DNA of 64,000 nt from Bacteroidales bacterium (GCA_029983675.1 JASBYY010000010.1:1-64000); one strand, 5' to 3'; shown: positions 52,640 to 62,866, numbered from the stretch's first letter. Translations and numbers: made by a program. Notes: a model not told the origin generated them from the sequence alone.

Positions 52640-55219
52640 TTATTTTGTTGCCACCACAACAGTGTTTTTAAACGGCTTTACCTGTCCTTGCAAGTTGAAC
52701 ACTTCCGTAATGACGACATAAATGCCGATTGGGACTTTGTTTCCCATATCGTCAAGTCCGTTCCAAACCATGCTGCCTTCGGTTCCTACGCATTCACCTT
52801 TGACCAAGTGCCGTACCACGCTTCCTGCAACGTTGAAAATGTAGATGTTCATCGTGCAGCCGACTTCATCGAAATGGTAGCTGATGAAGCAATCATCGTC
52901 GAAACCGTCGCCGTCGGGTGAAAACACCTCAGGTGTGATGCTGATTTCAGCGAGGCTTGTCTCTGCTTTCTGCCACATCGAATTTTCATATCCCGGGGTG
53001 CCGAAATGCACGCTTTGGGCGGCAGAATGCCAATTGTCAGGTTGAAGGGAAGGGGCATCGAACGACACACGTTCAAGCGCAACCCCCTTGGTGATCTTGA
53101 GCAGAGGATGGTGCATTTTTTCCGAATAACGCATCTGGTCGATGACGATACCGTCTTTGCCCATTACGATAGCTGTGGCTCCGCTGTTGGGATAGTTGGG
53201 GAAGGAAGCCATTTCAACAAAGTTATCCGTGGGGCAATTGTATTGCATGCCTACAATTTGGCTGTTTGAGGAAAGCAACACATAACTGTGGGGTAAAAAC
53301 AGATGGCTGTCGGCACTTACCTCTTTCATGGTGGTGTCGGCAGGATCGGGAAAGCTTTCCTTGACCACGCCGATAAGCATTTTGCTCAGGTCAAAAGTTT
53401 TTTCAGAGGCATTGTACAACTCGATGTAATCCACTCCCGGAGCGATGGGGTCGAACAGAATCTCGTTGATTACGATTTCGCCGCCGGAGATTTCGTTGGG
53501 CAAGCCGAACTGCACGGTAGTAGGGTCTTCAATAGCCGTTCCCACACAGTTGGTCACGTTGTCCACATGCAAAGTATAGACACGTCCCTGCTCGAAACCA
53601 TCAGTAAAAACCAACTCTACGAAAGTGGGGTCGTTGGCATTCAGATTGACTTGTTCGGGGTTGGCATTGTTTTCCTCGATGCGGTAATGGCTTGGTTCGC
53701 CTAAGTTCGTTGCATCCATCAGCTGGTCGAACCAAAGCTGAATGACACGATCGGAAAACACATTTATCCTTGTGATGACGGGGATTGTGGTGTTGGGCGC
53801 ATCTACGGAATTGATACGTCCGGGAGTGCCTCCCGAAGCATCATTGGAAGCCGTCCAGTTTTGCGCACCGGCGCAGGGATTCAAGGGGTCGATTTGTTCA
53901 ACCGACCAGCCGCCATTGGCTTTGTCGGCATCGTGATACCACGCTGACGTAAAGGCGACTTGCGACACCGATTCGCCTTGCTGATTGCTCAGCATCATGG
54001 ACGAAGCGTTGTTGTTGATGGAAAAAGAGCTGAAGCCTACGCAAGGACCGAAATCTGACAGTTCGGCTACGGCATTGGCATGGCAAAGGATGAGAAAGCC
54101 GTGTGGCGGAAGATGCCGGTCGTAAAATGTGTTTGTGGAGTTCCCGATTTGAAACTGCCAGCCTTCCAAGTCGATGTCGAAATCCGTCGTGTTGTAAAGC
54201 TCCACATATTCCCATTCGGGCAAGCCGACGACGGGCGTCGGGTCGGCCATGATTTCATTGATGACAATATCGTTGGCACTTGGCTGAAAGATGGAAAAAG
54301 AGACTTGTGCCGTTTCCATGACATTGCCTGCCAAATCGCTGATATTCTCAACATGGAGCATGTAGTTCGTCGCATTGGCAAAGGTTTGTCCGAAGACAAG
54401 GCAAACCCGAGAAGGCGAACTGTCAAAAAGCGCTTCGGTGGGATGACCGATGCCTTGGTTGACTGAATAATGGGCAGGATTTAAGGCGCTGACTTCTGTA
54501 ACTGCTTCGTTGAAAGAGATGACAAGCGTTTGGTTGTCAACGACTTCAATATCTTGCAATACGGGAGGGTCTGTGTCGGTAATCGGCATACCGATGTACA
54601 CATCATCGAAATAGAAACGCTTGGCGTTACTGACGGTAAAAACCGATTTGAAGCCAAAATATCCCGACCTTGGATAGGTATTGTCCACACATTGAGCCTC
54701 CGTAGCAAAAAACCCCGAATCATCGTAGCAAGTCTGCAATGTCCAGTTGCCCTCAGCATCGCAGTTCACTTTAACGAAAACCGAAAACGACGTGGCAATG
54801 GCCGCCTCTATGCCGTTGCAAAGACGTTGCCCGCCGATGCTATCCTTGCGAAAAAGCGTGATGGCATCGTTACTGCCGCTTTCGCCAAACCGTAGAAAAT
54901 AACCTTTCGTAGCTTCCAATAAATCCGCATGATTCGAACAAAGATACACATCGGCATAGTTGTTTCCCGACGGGCTGAAGGCCTCGCGCATCCAAAAGCG
55001 CCATTCCATTTCCTGAAAATCGGCAAAGGGAAGCGATAAGTAAGCCCTGCCAGCCGCATTGGCATTCAATTGAAGCTGAAAGTTAGGATTTATGGTGTAA
55101 CAGGAATCGGTCCCCGACCAAGCCGGATTTTGGGAGAAATCGCCATCCGAAAAGTCATCACTGACTTGGGCAAAAAGCGAAAAAGGCAATAGTAGCAGTA
55201 AGAGAAAGGTCTTTTTCAT
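52640..55219 (-). CDS. secreted lamin-tail-domain surface protein
   Basis: An 859-residue secreted protein: signal peptide (MKKTFLLLLLLPFSLFAQ), a concanavalin-like N-terminal region, Ig-like domains (LQDIEVVDNQTLVISFNEAVTEV; ITRINVFSDRVIQLWFDQLMDA), and two lamin-tail domains opening IVINEIMADPTPVVGLPEWEYVELYN-like and IVINEILFDPIAPGVDYIELYN-like segments. The C-terminus (SPDGDGFDDD...IYIFNVAGSVVRHL...WNGLDDMGNKVPIGIYVVI) is of FlgD-Ig/gliding-motility type. It is probably displayed on the surface; the function is unknown. Confidence 0.82.
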   Translation of the reverse strand: MKKTFLLLLLLPFSLFAQVSDDFSDGDFSQNPAWSGTDSCYTINPNFQLQLNANAAGRAYLSLPFADFQEMEWRFWMREAFSPSGNNYADVYLCSNHADLLEATKGYFLRFGESGSNDAITLFRKDSIGGQRLCNGIEAAIATSFSVFVKVNCDAEGNWTLQTCYDDSGFFATEAQCVDNTYPRSGYFGFKSVFTVSNAKRFYFDDVYIGMPITDTDPPVLQDIEVVDNQTLVISFNEAVTEVSALNPAHYSVNQGIGHPTEALFDSSPSRVCLVFGQTFANATNYMLHVENISDLAGNVMETAQVSFSIFQPSANDIVINEIMADPTPVVGLPEWEYVELYNTTDFDIDLEGWQFQIGNSTNTFYDRHLPPHGFLILCHANAVAELSDFGPCVGFSSFSINNNASSMMLSNQQGESVSQVAFTSAWYHDADKANGGWSVEQIDPLNPCAGAQNWTASNDASGGTPGRINSVDAPNTTIPVITRINVFSDRVIQLWFDQLMDATNLGEPSHYRIEENNANPEQVNLNANDPTFVELVFTDGFEQGRVYTLHVDNVTNCVGTAIEDPTTVQFGLPNEISGGEIVINEILFDPIAPGVDYIELYNASEKTFDLSKMLIGVVKESFPDPADTTMKEVSADSHLFLPHSYVLLSSNSQIVGMQYNCPTDNFVEMASFPNYPNSGATAIVMGKDGIVIDQMRYSEKMHHPLLKITKGVALERVSFDAPSLQPDNWHSAAQSVHFGTPGYENSMWQKAETSLAEISITPEVFSPDGDGFDDDCFISYHFDEVGCTMNIYIFNVAGSVVRHLVKGECVGTEGSMVWNGLDDMGNKVPIGIYVVITEVFNLQGQVKPFKNTVVVATK

Positions 55220-55239
55220 GGCATTACAATTTTCAAAGA

Positions 55240-55247
55240 CAAAGATA
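55240..55247 (-). promoter_or_regulatory. -7 box TATCTTTG for the lamin-tail gene
   Basis: Minus-strand TATCTTTG, 20 bases upstream of the ATG at 55219. Confidence 0.5.
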
Positions 55248-55345
55248 TTATTTTTTGTGGAAAACGGAAAATAATCCCCATGTTTTTCATTCCAAGGCTG
55301 GTGATAAGCTGGAAACATATAGCTATGGCCAGCCGTTTTTTTTTC

Positions 55346-55353
55346 TATTTTTG
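55346..55353 (+). promoter_or_regulatory. -7 box TATTTTTG for asd-ribF
   Basis: TATTTTTG 27 bases upstream of the asd ATG at 55381. It excludes the in-frame start at 55255. Confidence 0.5.
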
Positions 55354-55380
55354 CGCAACGTTAAGCAAAAGGACAAGCCC

Positions 55381-56376
55381 ATGAAAATTGCAGTTGTCGG
55401 TGCCACCGGATTGGTGGGCGGAAAGATGCTTCAAGTGCTTGAAGAACAGAATGTTAAAACGGACGAATTACTCGTTGCCGCTTCGGAGCATTCTGTCGGG
55501 AAGGAATTGTTGTTTCAGGGAGACAAATTAAAGGTTGTCAGTGTGGAGGATGCTATTGCGGCTTCTCCCGAAATTGCAATTTTCTCGGCGGGAGCTGCCG
55601 CATCGAAAACCTATGCGCCCCGTTTTGCCGGAAAGGGCGCCTTTGTCATCGACAACAGCTCCGCTTGGCGTATGGACGAGAGGGTTCCGTTGGTGGTTCC
55701 CGAAATCAACGCCGATGTAATAAGTCGTGACAGCCGCATCATCGCCAACCCGAACTGCTCCACCATTCAGATGGTTATGGCTTTGGCTCCGTTGCATAAG
55801 GCATTCGGAATCAAGCGCTTGGTTGTCTCAACCTATCAAAGTGTGAGCGGTAGCGGCATGAAAGGTCTCAGGCAACTTGCCCTGGAAGAACGAGGCAAAA
55901 CGGCGGAACCGCCAGCCTATCCGCATCCCATTCACCATAACGTGCTGCCACAGGGAGGCGACTTCAACGCTGATGGCTACACCAGCGAGGAACAGAAACT
56001 GATTGACGAAACGCGAAAGATTTTGCGTGCGCCGCATATCGCCATCACGGCCACAGCGGTACGTGTTCCCGTTGTGGGCGGGCATTCCGAAGCTGTCAAT
56101 GTTGAATTTGAAAATCCTTTTGAATTATTCATGGTCAGAAATCTGCTGCAAGCCATGCCCGGTGTCGTGGTGCAGGACGACCCGTCTTCTTGCCAATATC
56201 CCATGGCCATTGAAGCCTACGACAAGGACGAGGTTTTTGTGGGTCGTATCCGCCGCGATTTCAGTGTTGAAAACGGTCTGAACCTGTGGATCGTTAGCGA
56301 CAACATTCGCAAAGGTGCCGCCACCAATGCCGTGCAGATTGCAACTTATCTTATCGCACATTTTTTTAAGCAATGA
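55381..56376 (+). CDS. asd: aspartate-semialdehyde dehydrogenase
   Basis: A 331-residue NADPH-dependent enzyme making aspartate semialdehyde for lysine, diaminopimelate, threonine and methionine. The Rossmann loop VVGATGLVGGKML is at the N-terminus; the catalytic Cys lies in ANPNCSTIQM; VSTYQSVSGSGMKGL and VPVVGGHSEAVNVE follow. Length is typical. Its TGA overlaps the ribF ATG by 4 bases. Confidence 0.95.
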   Translation: MKIAVVGATGLVGGKMLQVLEEQNVKTDELLVAASEHSVGKELLFQGDKLKVVSVEDAIAASPEIAIFSAGAAASKTYAPRFAGKGAFVIDNSSAWRMDERVPLVVPEINADVISRDSRIIANPNCSTIQMVMALAPLHKAFGIKRLVVSTYQSVSGSGMKGLRQLALEERGKTAEPPAYPHPIHHNVLPQGGDFNADGYTSEEQKLIDETRKILRAPHIAITATAVRVPVVGGHSEAVNVEFENPFELFMVRNLLQAMPGVVVQDDPSSCQYPMAIEAYDKDEVFVGRIRRDFSVENGLNLWIVSDNIRKGAATNAVQIATYLIAHFFKQ

Positions 56377-57314
56377 AATTATTCAACCATATCAACGAAG
56401 TCAAAGATATTCGCAACACCGTAGTCACCATGGGTACTTTCGACGGTGTGCATCTGGGTCATCAGGCCATTTTCAGGGAGATGGTGCGCTTAGCCCGGGA
56501 AGTCGGCGGATCGACGGTGGTTGTCACCTTTCATCCGCATCCCCGTCAGGTGCTCAACATCGATAGCGGTAATTTGCGCTTCATTTGTTCGCAAGAGGAC
56601 AAGATGCGCCGTATTGCCGAATTGGGCATCGACAATGTGGTGGTCATTCCTTTCACTAAGGAGTTTTCGCGCACGCCATCGGAAATGTTTATCAAAGACT
56701 TTATTATCAATAGATTACATCCTTCCGCTATTGTGGTAGGCTATGACCATCATTTCGGCAAAAACCGCATGGGTGACTTCAACCTCCTTCAAAACCTCGC
56801 CCAGCAGTACCATTTCAAGGTGGTGCGGGTCGATGCGCTCGATATCGATGGTATTGCCGTTAGCTCGACAAAGATCCGCAATGCGCTTGCACAAGGTAAT
56901 GTGAAAGTTGCCAATAAGTTGCTGGGATATACCTATAGTGTCACCGGAACGGTGGTGCGCGGCAATGAAATAGGTCGTACCATAGGGTTTCCGACCGCCA
57001 ACCTTGATATTTCCAAAGAGTTCAAGATGATTAACAATGCGGGCGTGTATGCTTGCCGTGTGCAGATCGATGGCAAAGACTACGATGCCATGGCCAACAC
57101 AGGAACGAGACCCACTATCGGCGACCGTGCCGACGGCGATTTTATCATCGAAGTGAACGTTTTTGATTTTGTAGGCGATCTTTATGGCAAGCAGCTTATG
57201 GTGCGTTTTTATGACCGCCTTCGCGATGAGGAGAAATTCAAAGGGCTGCCCGAACTTAAAGCGCAGTTAGAATACGACCGAATGGCTGCAAAACAAATAT
57301 TGGCAGAGGCTTGA
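56373..57314 (+). CDS. ribF: bifunctional riboflavin kinase/FAD synthetase RibF
   Basis: A 313-residue enzyme converting riboflavin to FMN and FAD. The N-terminal FAD-synthetase nucleotidyltransferase domain shows TMGTFDGVHLGHQAIFREM and VVGYDHHFGKNRMGD; the C-terminal kinase domain shows GNEIGRTIGFPTANLDI and YACRVQIDGKDYDAMANTG. It is translationally coupled to asd. Confidence 0.95.
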   Translation: MKLFNHINEVKDIRNTVVTMGTFDGVHLGHQAIFREMVRLAREVGGSTVVVTFHPHPRQVLNIDSGNLRFICSQEDKMRRIAELGIDNVVVIPFTKEFSRTPSEMFIKDFIINRLHPSAIVVGYDHHFGKNRMGDFNLLQNLAQQYHFKVVRVDALDIDGIAVSSTKIRNALAQGNVKVANKLLGYTYSVTGTVVRGNEIGRTIGFPTANLDISKEFKMINNAGVYACRVQIDGKDYDAMANTGTRPTIGDRADGDFIIEVNVFDFVGDLYGKQLMVRFYDRLRDEEKFKGLPELKAQLEYDRMAAKQILAEA

Positions 57315-57348
57315 CAGCACCGTATTTTTTTACTGAAAAACACCAAAA

Positions 57349-58143
57349 TTACTTTCCTTTCCATGCTGTAAAAGGAGGATTCGGATAGTCCTTTTTACTG
57401 TATTCCAAAGGCTGTCCATCGCTGATGCAGCACACTTTTCCGCCCGTAGCACGTAGGATGGCTTCTGCGGCTGCCGTGTCCCATTCCTTGGTCTTGCTGT
57501 AGCATACGTACACATCGGCAGAGCCTTCGGCAAGACGGGCAAACTTCAGGCTACTGCCGCAACTGTCGAGAACCAATTCAGGATGCAGCGGACGTAGCTT
57601 GTCCTCAATATAATTGATAACCTCTTGTGTTTGGTGGGACCGACTTACCAGAACGGTAAACGGACGGAGTCGGAGAGAAAAAGGAAGCAGGAGCGACTGG
57701 TTTTTCCATGCCGGGAAATTACTTTTTAGCTGCTCTACATCGGGATTTTCCCTTTTATAGGCACCCTTCTCATCGGCATACCATAACGTGTCGGTCACAG
57801 GTGCGTAAATCACACCTAAAACGGGACGTTTGTCGTCAATCAGTGCGATGTTGACCGTGAACTCTCCGTTGCGTTTCACAAATTCCATGGTTCCATCAAG
57901 CGGATCAACGAGCCAGTATTTTCCGAAAGATGAACGATCGGGAGGCAAATCCTCCTCGCTGACAAAGGGTAACCCTGTTTCTGTCAAGGTCTGCTTGATG
58001 ATGTCGCTTGCTTTCAGGTCGGCTTGTGTGACAGGCGACTGGTCTTCTTTGACAAACACTTCAAAAGAAGTGTTGTAAACCTGCATGACGGCTTCGCCTG
58101 CTCGCAAGGCAGCCTCGATGGACAATACAAGTAGATTTTTCAT
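57349..58143 (-). CDS. cysQ: 3'(2'),5'-bisphosphate nucleotidase CysQ
   Basis: A 264-residue Mg-dependent phosphatase of the inositol monophosphatase fold that removes 3'-phosphoadenosine 5'-phosphate. Metal motifs are VSEEDLP, DPLDGTMEFV and EWDTAAAEAIL; the SRSHQTQEV stretch is typical. The ATG at 58143 follows the TACCTTTG box by only four bases. Upstream in-frame codons would lie beyond that box. Confidence 0.92.
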   Translation of the reverse strand: MKNLLVLSIEAALRAGEAVMQVYNTSFEVFVKEDQSPVTQADLKASDIIKQTLTETGLPFVSEEDLPPDRSSFGKYWLVDPLDGTMEFVKRNGEFTVNIALIDDKRPVLGVIYAPVTDTLWYADEKGAYKRENPDVEQLKSNFPAWKNQSLLLPFSLRLRPFTVLVSRSHQTQEVINYIEDKLRPLHPELVLDSCGSSLKFARLAEGSADVYVCYSKTKEWDTAAAEAILRATGGKVCCISDGQPLEYSKKDYPNPPFTAWKGK

Positions 58144-58147
58144 GCTA

Positions 58148-58155
58148 CAAAGGTA
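58148..58155 (-). promoter_or_regulatory. -7 box TACCTTTG immediately before cysQ
   Basis: Minus-strand TACCTTTG four bases before the ATG codon, predicting a leaderless or nearly leaderless mRNA if used. Confidence 0.35.
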
Positions 58156-58224
58156 GGCTTTTTGATTGGAACCTGTGCTGGCAGTTTCATTTACGTAAAA
58201 GTTTTCCGGAAACAAGAAAATACC

Positions 58225-58232
58225 TACTTTTG
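58225..58232 (+). promoter_or_regulatory. -7 box TACTTTTG for the patatin-BamA gene
   Basis: TACTTTTG 18 bases upstream of the ATG at 58251; supports this start over the codon at 58230. Confidence 0.5.
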
Positions 58233-58250
58233 TCTGCTAAATTTTTTACA

Positions 58251-60704
58251 ATGAGTAGGTTTCCCCAACGATTAATGATCATCCTTTTTTCTTGTTTTTT
58301 CTCCTCATTATTGGCTCAGGAGCCTGTCAAACCCTTTCCCGACAGTCTTTTCCAAAAGGAGTTGGATTTTATCTATCAAGCAGATACGAACGTTTCCATT
58401 GCCGAAGCCCCGATGAAATACGGGTTGGCGCTGAGCGGTGGCGGTGCCAAAGGCTTGGTCTATATTGGACTGCTTCGCATGATCGATTCCTTACAGATCC
58501 ACATCGACTACCTCACCGGCACGTCGATGGGAGCCGTGTTGGGTGGTCTGTATGCTTCCGGATTGTCGGGCGATAGTTTGAAAACCATAGTCACCACTGC
58601 CGATTGGCGACGTGTCATCAGCAACAAGCAGCCCTACGACAGGATTCATATCCGGGAAAAAGACGAGTATGATGAGTATTTTGGTGAATTTCCCATTAAA
58701 AAAGGCATCCCCTCTTTTCCCATCTCTCTGATCGAAGGACAGTATTTGACCGAGTTGCTTCAAAAATACACCTTTCCTGTCAGAAACATCAACGATTTCC
58801 ATGATATGCCGATTCCTTTGGAATTAGTGGCGTCGGACATTGTGAACGGCGGTGCCGTGGTGATGAAAAACGGATCGCTTCCCTTAGCCATCAGGGCGAG
58901 CCTTGCCATACCTGCGGCGTTTTCGCCCGCCATCATCGACGGGGTGCTATTGGTTGATGGCGGATTGGACCGTAATTTCCCCGTGGAGGAAGTGCGCAAC
59001 ATGGGTGCCGATTATGTCATTGGAGGCTATTCCGGAACATGGAAGAAGAGTGAGGAGGAGTTGGAGAGCAACCCGCTTGGATTGATCAATCAGTCGTTCT
59101 GCCTGTTGTCCAAACGCGACATCGACCGGCAAAAGGGAAAGGTGGATTTGCTCATCGACTATTCCCTCACCCCGCTGAAAAAATTCGGCACTTCCGATTT
59201 TTTCAAATACAACGAAATCGTCGCCATCGGCGAACGGGAAGCCCGCAAACTGCTGCCCCAACTGCTCGAAATCAAGCGTATGCAGGAAGCTCAAGGCGTA
59301 CGGTATGAAAGAAAAAGACCAAGCCCGGTTTCCGTGCATATCGACAGGGTGGACGTCGTGGACGAAAAAAACTTCCCGCTTCCCGATTCGGAAATCGACT
59401 TTGTGAAAGGCGTGCTGGGCGAGGACTTCCAAACCCTTGACGACGAGCAGGTCTTGCAGCATAAAACGGAACAACTGTTGAGCTATAACCGGTACGACAA
59501 ATTGTTTTATACTTACCTCCACGATACGGTTTCGCAACAAAATATCTTGACTTTCAAGATCAAAAGGAAACCAAAGGGAACCTTCCACACGGCTTTCCAT
59601 TACGACACGCAGGAAAAAGCATCCATGATTCTCAACTACACCTACCGCGACCTCTGGTTTGACCATTCCCGATTGTCGGCAAAGGTGAACATTTCCGAAC
59701 ACTTTAAGGCGCGTTTGGGCTATTATACTTTTTTGGACCGGAAGGGAAGGTTTTGGATCGGTGGCCAATCCAATTACAAAGTGCAGAACAGCAACGATTT
59801 ATCATTAAAGGTGATCACGAATTTTTTCAACAATGCCGAAGTGAACTTTTACAACAGCAATTTGAACGCCTCTTTGTCGGCGGGATATTGCATTGACCGT
59901 TCCAAGGAAGTGAGGATAGGCGCCGAAGCCAATTTCAACCGGCTGTGGAGTCCGCGGAGTGTGTTTGATTATTTGCCGGGAGGAGGTCGAAAAAGCCAGT
60001 CCATATACTGGCATGGCCACTTGGCTTTCCTGCTTTCATTTCAGCAGGACAACCTGAACAGCAAGTTTTTCGCCACAAGGGGCAATCACTTCATGGTCAG
60101 GGGTAAGCTGTTCGCCTTGAGTCGTTATCGCTTAAGGAAACCCGACGAAGAGAACGAAGGGATGACTGCCGTTTACACCCTGTTGCATCCTGATAGCAGC
60201 TTTTATCCAATTGTTGGTGACGTTCTGCAACTTTCTGTTTACGAGCATATTGCCATTCCTATCGCCAAGCGTTTCTCAATTCATGGAAGGTTTTTTTATG
60301 GGCTCAATATCGATTTGGGAAAACCCTTTGAACGAAATTTCCATTTCGACAGCTATTTGTTTCTCAATCAAAAATTCCACTTGGGAGGCGAAGCCAATCT
60401 CGATCCTGACCATCAGCTTGTGTTTACCGGATTGCTCAACAATGCCTATCCGATGAACAATATTACTTCACTTTATTTGGGTGTGCAATACAATCCCTAC
60501 AACAAGATGTTCGTCACGCCATCCCTCAGCCTGGCCTGTGATTTGACCTCGCCTGTCCCCTTTACCGAAGACTGCGACTGGATTTTCGGCTATGGCATTG
60601 ACGTGGCCTACCTGTCGCTCATGGGACCCGTCAAGGTCTCGTGGAGCAGAAACATTTTGCTGAGCAAGAATTTCATTTTTATCAGTTTGGGGTACATTTT
60701 TTAG
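58251..60704 (+). CDS. patatin-like phospholipase fused to a BamA-type outer-membrane barrel
   Basis: An 817-residue protein with a signal peptide (MSRFPQRLMIILFSCFFSSLLAQ cut near residue 23). The patatin domain (about 55-330) has the oxyanion loop GGGAKG, nucleophile Ser92 in GTSMG and catalytic Asp in DGG. A POTRA-like segment (about 365-440) and a BamA/surface-antigen barrel ending FIFISLGYIF follow. This resembles PlpD/FplA-type autotransporting phospholipases. The active site looks complete, so it is probably a surface lipase. A second, truncated copy follows at about 61415-62860. Confidence 0.9.
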   Translation: MSRFPQRLMIILFSCFFSSLLAQEPVKPFPDSLFQKELDFIYQADTNVSIAEAPMKYGLALSGGGAKGLVYIGLLRMIDSLQIHIDYLTGTSMGAVLGGLYASGLSGDSLKTIVTTADWRRVISNKQPYDRIHIREKDEYDEYFGEFPIKKGIPSFPISLIEGQYLTELLQKYTFPVRNINDFHDMPIPLELVASDIVNGGAVVMKNGSLPLAIRASLAIPAAFSPAIIDGVLLVDGGLDRNFPVEEVRNMGADYVIGGYSGTWKKSEEELESNPLGLINQSFCLLSKRDIDRQKGKVDLLIDYSLTPLKKFGTSDFFKYNEIVAIGEREARKLLPQLLEIKRMQEAQGVRYERKRPSPVSVHIDRVDVVDEKNFPLPDSEIDFVKGVLGEDFQTLDDEQVLQHKTEQLLSYNRYDKLFYTYLHDTVSQQNILTFKIKRKPKGTFHTAFHYDTQEKASMILNYTYRDLWFDHSRLSAKVNISEHFKARLGYYTFLDRKGRFWIGGQSNYKVQNSNDLSLKVITNFFNNAEVNFYNSNLNASLSAGYCIDRSKEVRIGAEANFNRLWSPRSVFDYLPGGGRKSQSIYWHGHLAFLLSFQQDNLNSKFFATRGNHFMVRGKLFALSRYRLRKPDEENEGMTAVYTLLHPDSSFYPIVGDVLQLSVYEHIAIPIAKRFSIHGRFFYGLNIDLGKPFERNFHFDSYLFLNQKFHLGGEANLDPDHQLVFTGLLNNAYPMNNITSLYLGVQYNPYNKMFVTPSLSLACDLTSPVPFTEDCDWIFGYGIDVAYLSLMGPVKVSWSRNILLSKNFIFISLGYIF

Positions 60705-60857
60705 AAGAATAATGTCTCTAATGCTGATGAAGTTATTTGCGTTTAATGAATTGAAAAACAGGTATTCTGATGGAGAGAACAGAGGGCTGTCACCACTGCA
60801 TTTGTTTTTGGATTTCATAGGATTTCTTACTTTTGAGGTCGAAAAAAGACTGAATCC

Positions 60858-61424
60858 ATGAAAAAAGCAGTAGTACTCCTGTCCGTCTTATCGGTTCACA
60901 TGGTGCTTTTCGCCCAGCACAGGCAGGTGAAGATAGCGGGCAGCGTGGGCGTTGAAAACGTGAACATCAGCGTGCTCAACACACGCTACGGCACCTCGTC
61001 CGACGCCGAGGGCCGCTACGAGCAGCTGCTGTTCGACAGGACCAAGCCCGTGGATCTGCTCTACACCTGCATCGGCTACCGCGATACGGTGGTCAGCCTG
61101 ACACCGCGCATGTTGCAGCACGACTCGGTCGGCATCAGCTTCGTGATGCGCAGGATGGACTACAACCTTCAGGAGGTGGGCGTTTCGGCAAGCCGCGATT
61201 TCTACAGGACGGAAAAAGCCGCGAGCATTGCCGACATCGGCTTTTGGGGCGACAGGGTACTGGTTCTGGAACAGAGGAAGGGGAAAAGCGAGTTGGTGGT
61301 GGTCAGCCTTGAGGGCGAGCGGGAGGCACAGTGCGCCTTCGACAGCCTTTACGAGAGCATCCATGTGGATTGTCTGGGCGATTACATCTTGGTGGGGGCG
61401 CAGCACTGTTGCCAGGACTATTCG
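60858..61424 (+). pseudogene. truncated GC-rich gene: carboxypeptidase-regulatory-like domain and start of a propeller
   Basis: The frame begins with a good signal peptide (MKKAVVLLSVLSVHMVLFAQ), continues with a carboxypeptidase-regulatory-like beta domain (SVGVENVNISVLNTRYGTSSDAEGRYE...LLYTCIGYRDTVVSL), then VGVSASRDFYRTEKAASIADIGFW and the first blades of a beta-propeller-like stretch (DRVLVLEQRKGKSELVVVSLEG). At about 61415-61425 it meets patatin-family sequence in another frame and stops at 61457. A hand count of one line (60961-61020) gives 39 of 60 G+C, against 22 of 60 at 61921-61980. Confidence 0.7.
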
Positions 61425-62860
61425 AAATCAAACGCTTACAAGAAGAACAAGGCATAAAATATGACAGAAAAGAGCCTGAGCCGGTAAGGGTTCGTATCGA
61501 CAGGTTGGATATTGTGGACGAAAAAGACAAGCCCCTTTCCGATGCGGAGATTGACTTTGTGAAAGGCGTGTTGGGCGAGGATCTGCAAGCCCTTGACAAT
61601 GAAGAAGTCTTACAAGAGAAAACAGAGCAGCTAATCAGCTACAACCGTTACGACAAGTTGTATTACACCTTCTCACAGGACACGAGTTCGTCTGACAATA
61701 TCTTGACTTTCAAAGTCAAAAGAAAACCTCAAGGCACTTTTCATACAGGTTTTCATTACGGTACGCAAGAAAAGGCATCTATCATCTTGAATTACACTTA
61801 TCGCGACTTGTGGATCAACCACTCGCGGCTTTCGGCGAAAATCAATGTCTCAGAACACTTGAAAGCCCGTCTGGGCTATTACACCTTTTTGGATTCCAAA
61901 GGCAAGTTTTGGATGGGAGGACAGGTCTATTACAATGTGCAAACGAGCAATGACTTATCGTTGAAATTCATCACAGGATACTTCAATAAGACGGAGGCCA
62001 ACTTTTACAATAGCAACATGAACGCTGCCTTATCGGCAGGGTATTGCATTGACCATTCCAAAGAAGTGAAAATGGGCATCGAAGCCAATTTCAACCGTTT
62101 GTGGAGTCCGCGAGGGGTGTTCGACTACTTGCCCGACGAAGGGAAAAGGCATCGTTCCATTTACCTTCACGGACATCTTGCCGTTCAGCTTTCCTTTGAA
62201 CAGAACAACCTGAATGCCAAGTTCTTTGCCACAGAAGGGAACCACTTCATGGTGAAGGGAAAGCTATTCATGCGTAATTACTATCATTTGATGAAGCCAC
62301 AAGAAGAAAATGAAGGGTTGACAGAAGTTTACGCCATACTGCATCCGGATAGTAGTTATTACCCGATTAAGGGTGATGTGCTGCAACTATCAGTTTACGA
62401 ACATGTTGCAATCCCTGTTGCCAAGCGTTTTTCCTTACAAGGGCGTTTCTTCTATGGTCTCAATATCGATTTGGGTAAGTCCTTTGAAAAGAGTTTTCAT
62501 TTCGACAGTTATTTGTTTCTCAACCAGAAATTCAACGTTGGCGGCGATGCCAATCTCAACCCTGATAACCGGCTCGTTTTTACAGGTCTGCTCAATAATG
62601 CCTATCCGATGAATAACGTGAGCCTGTTTTACCTTGGGTTGCAGTACAACCCATACAACAAGCTGTTTGTCACGCCATCCGTCAGCCTTGTTTGTGAATT
62701 GGCCTCACCCATTCCTTTTTACAATGATCTTGACCGGACTTTGGGATACGGCATCGATGTGGCGTACATGTCGCTATTGGGGCCTGTCAAGGTGTCGTGG
62801 AGCAGGAACACCTTATTGAGTAGAAACTTTATCTTTATCAGTTTGGGTTATATGTTTTAA
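61415..62860 (+). pseudogene. 3' fragment of a second patatin-BamA gene
   Basis: About 480 codons homologous to the C-terminal part of the gene at 58251-60704, starting at FEIKRLQEEQGIKYDRKEPE (partner LEIKRMQEAQGVRYERKRPS) and ending FIFISLGYMF. It has the POTRA-like region and the complete barrel but no patatin domain or signal peptide of its own. The upstream in-frame start at 61331 falls in the foreign sequence. Codon third positions have diverged widely from the intact copy, so the duplication is not recent. Confidence 0.8.
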
Positions 62861-62866
62861 GAAGCG

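Noticed and set aside
58947..59768. A 273-codon minus-strand frame
   Set aside because: It is antisense to the intact patatin-BamA gene.
61331..61414. An N-terminal extension of the second patatin-BamA fragment
   Set aside because: These codons are the wrong-frame reading of the GC-rich truncated gene and have no relation to the patatin family.
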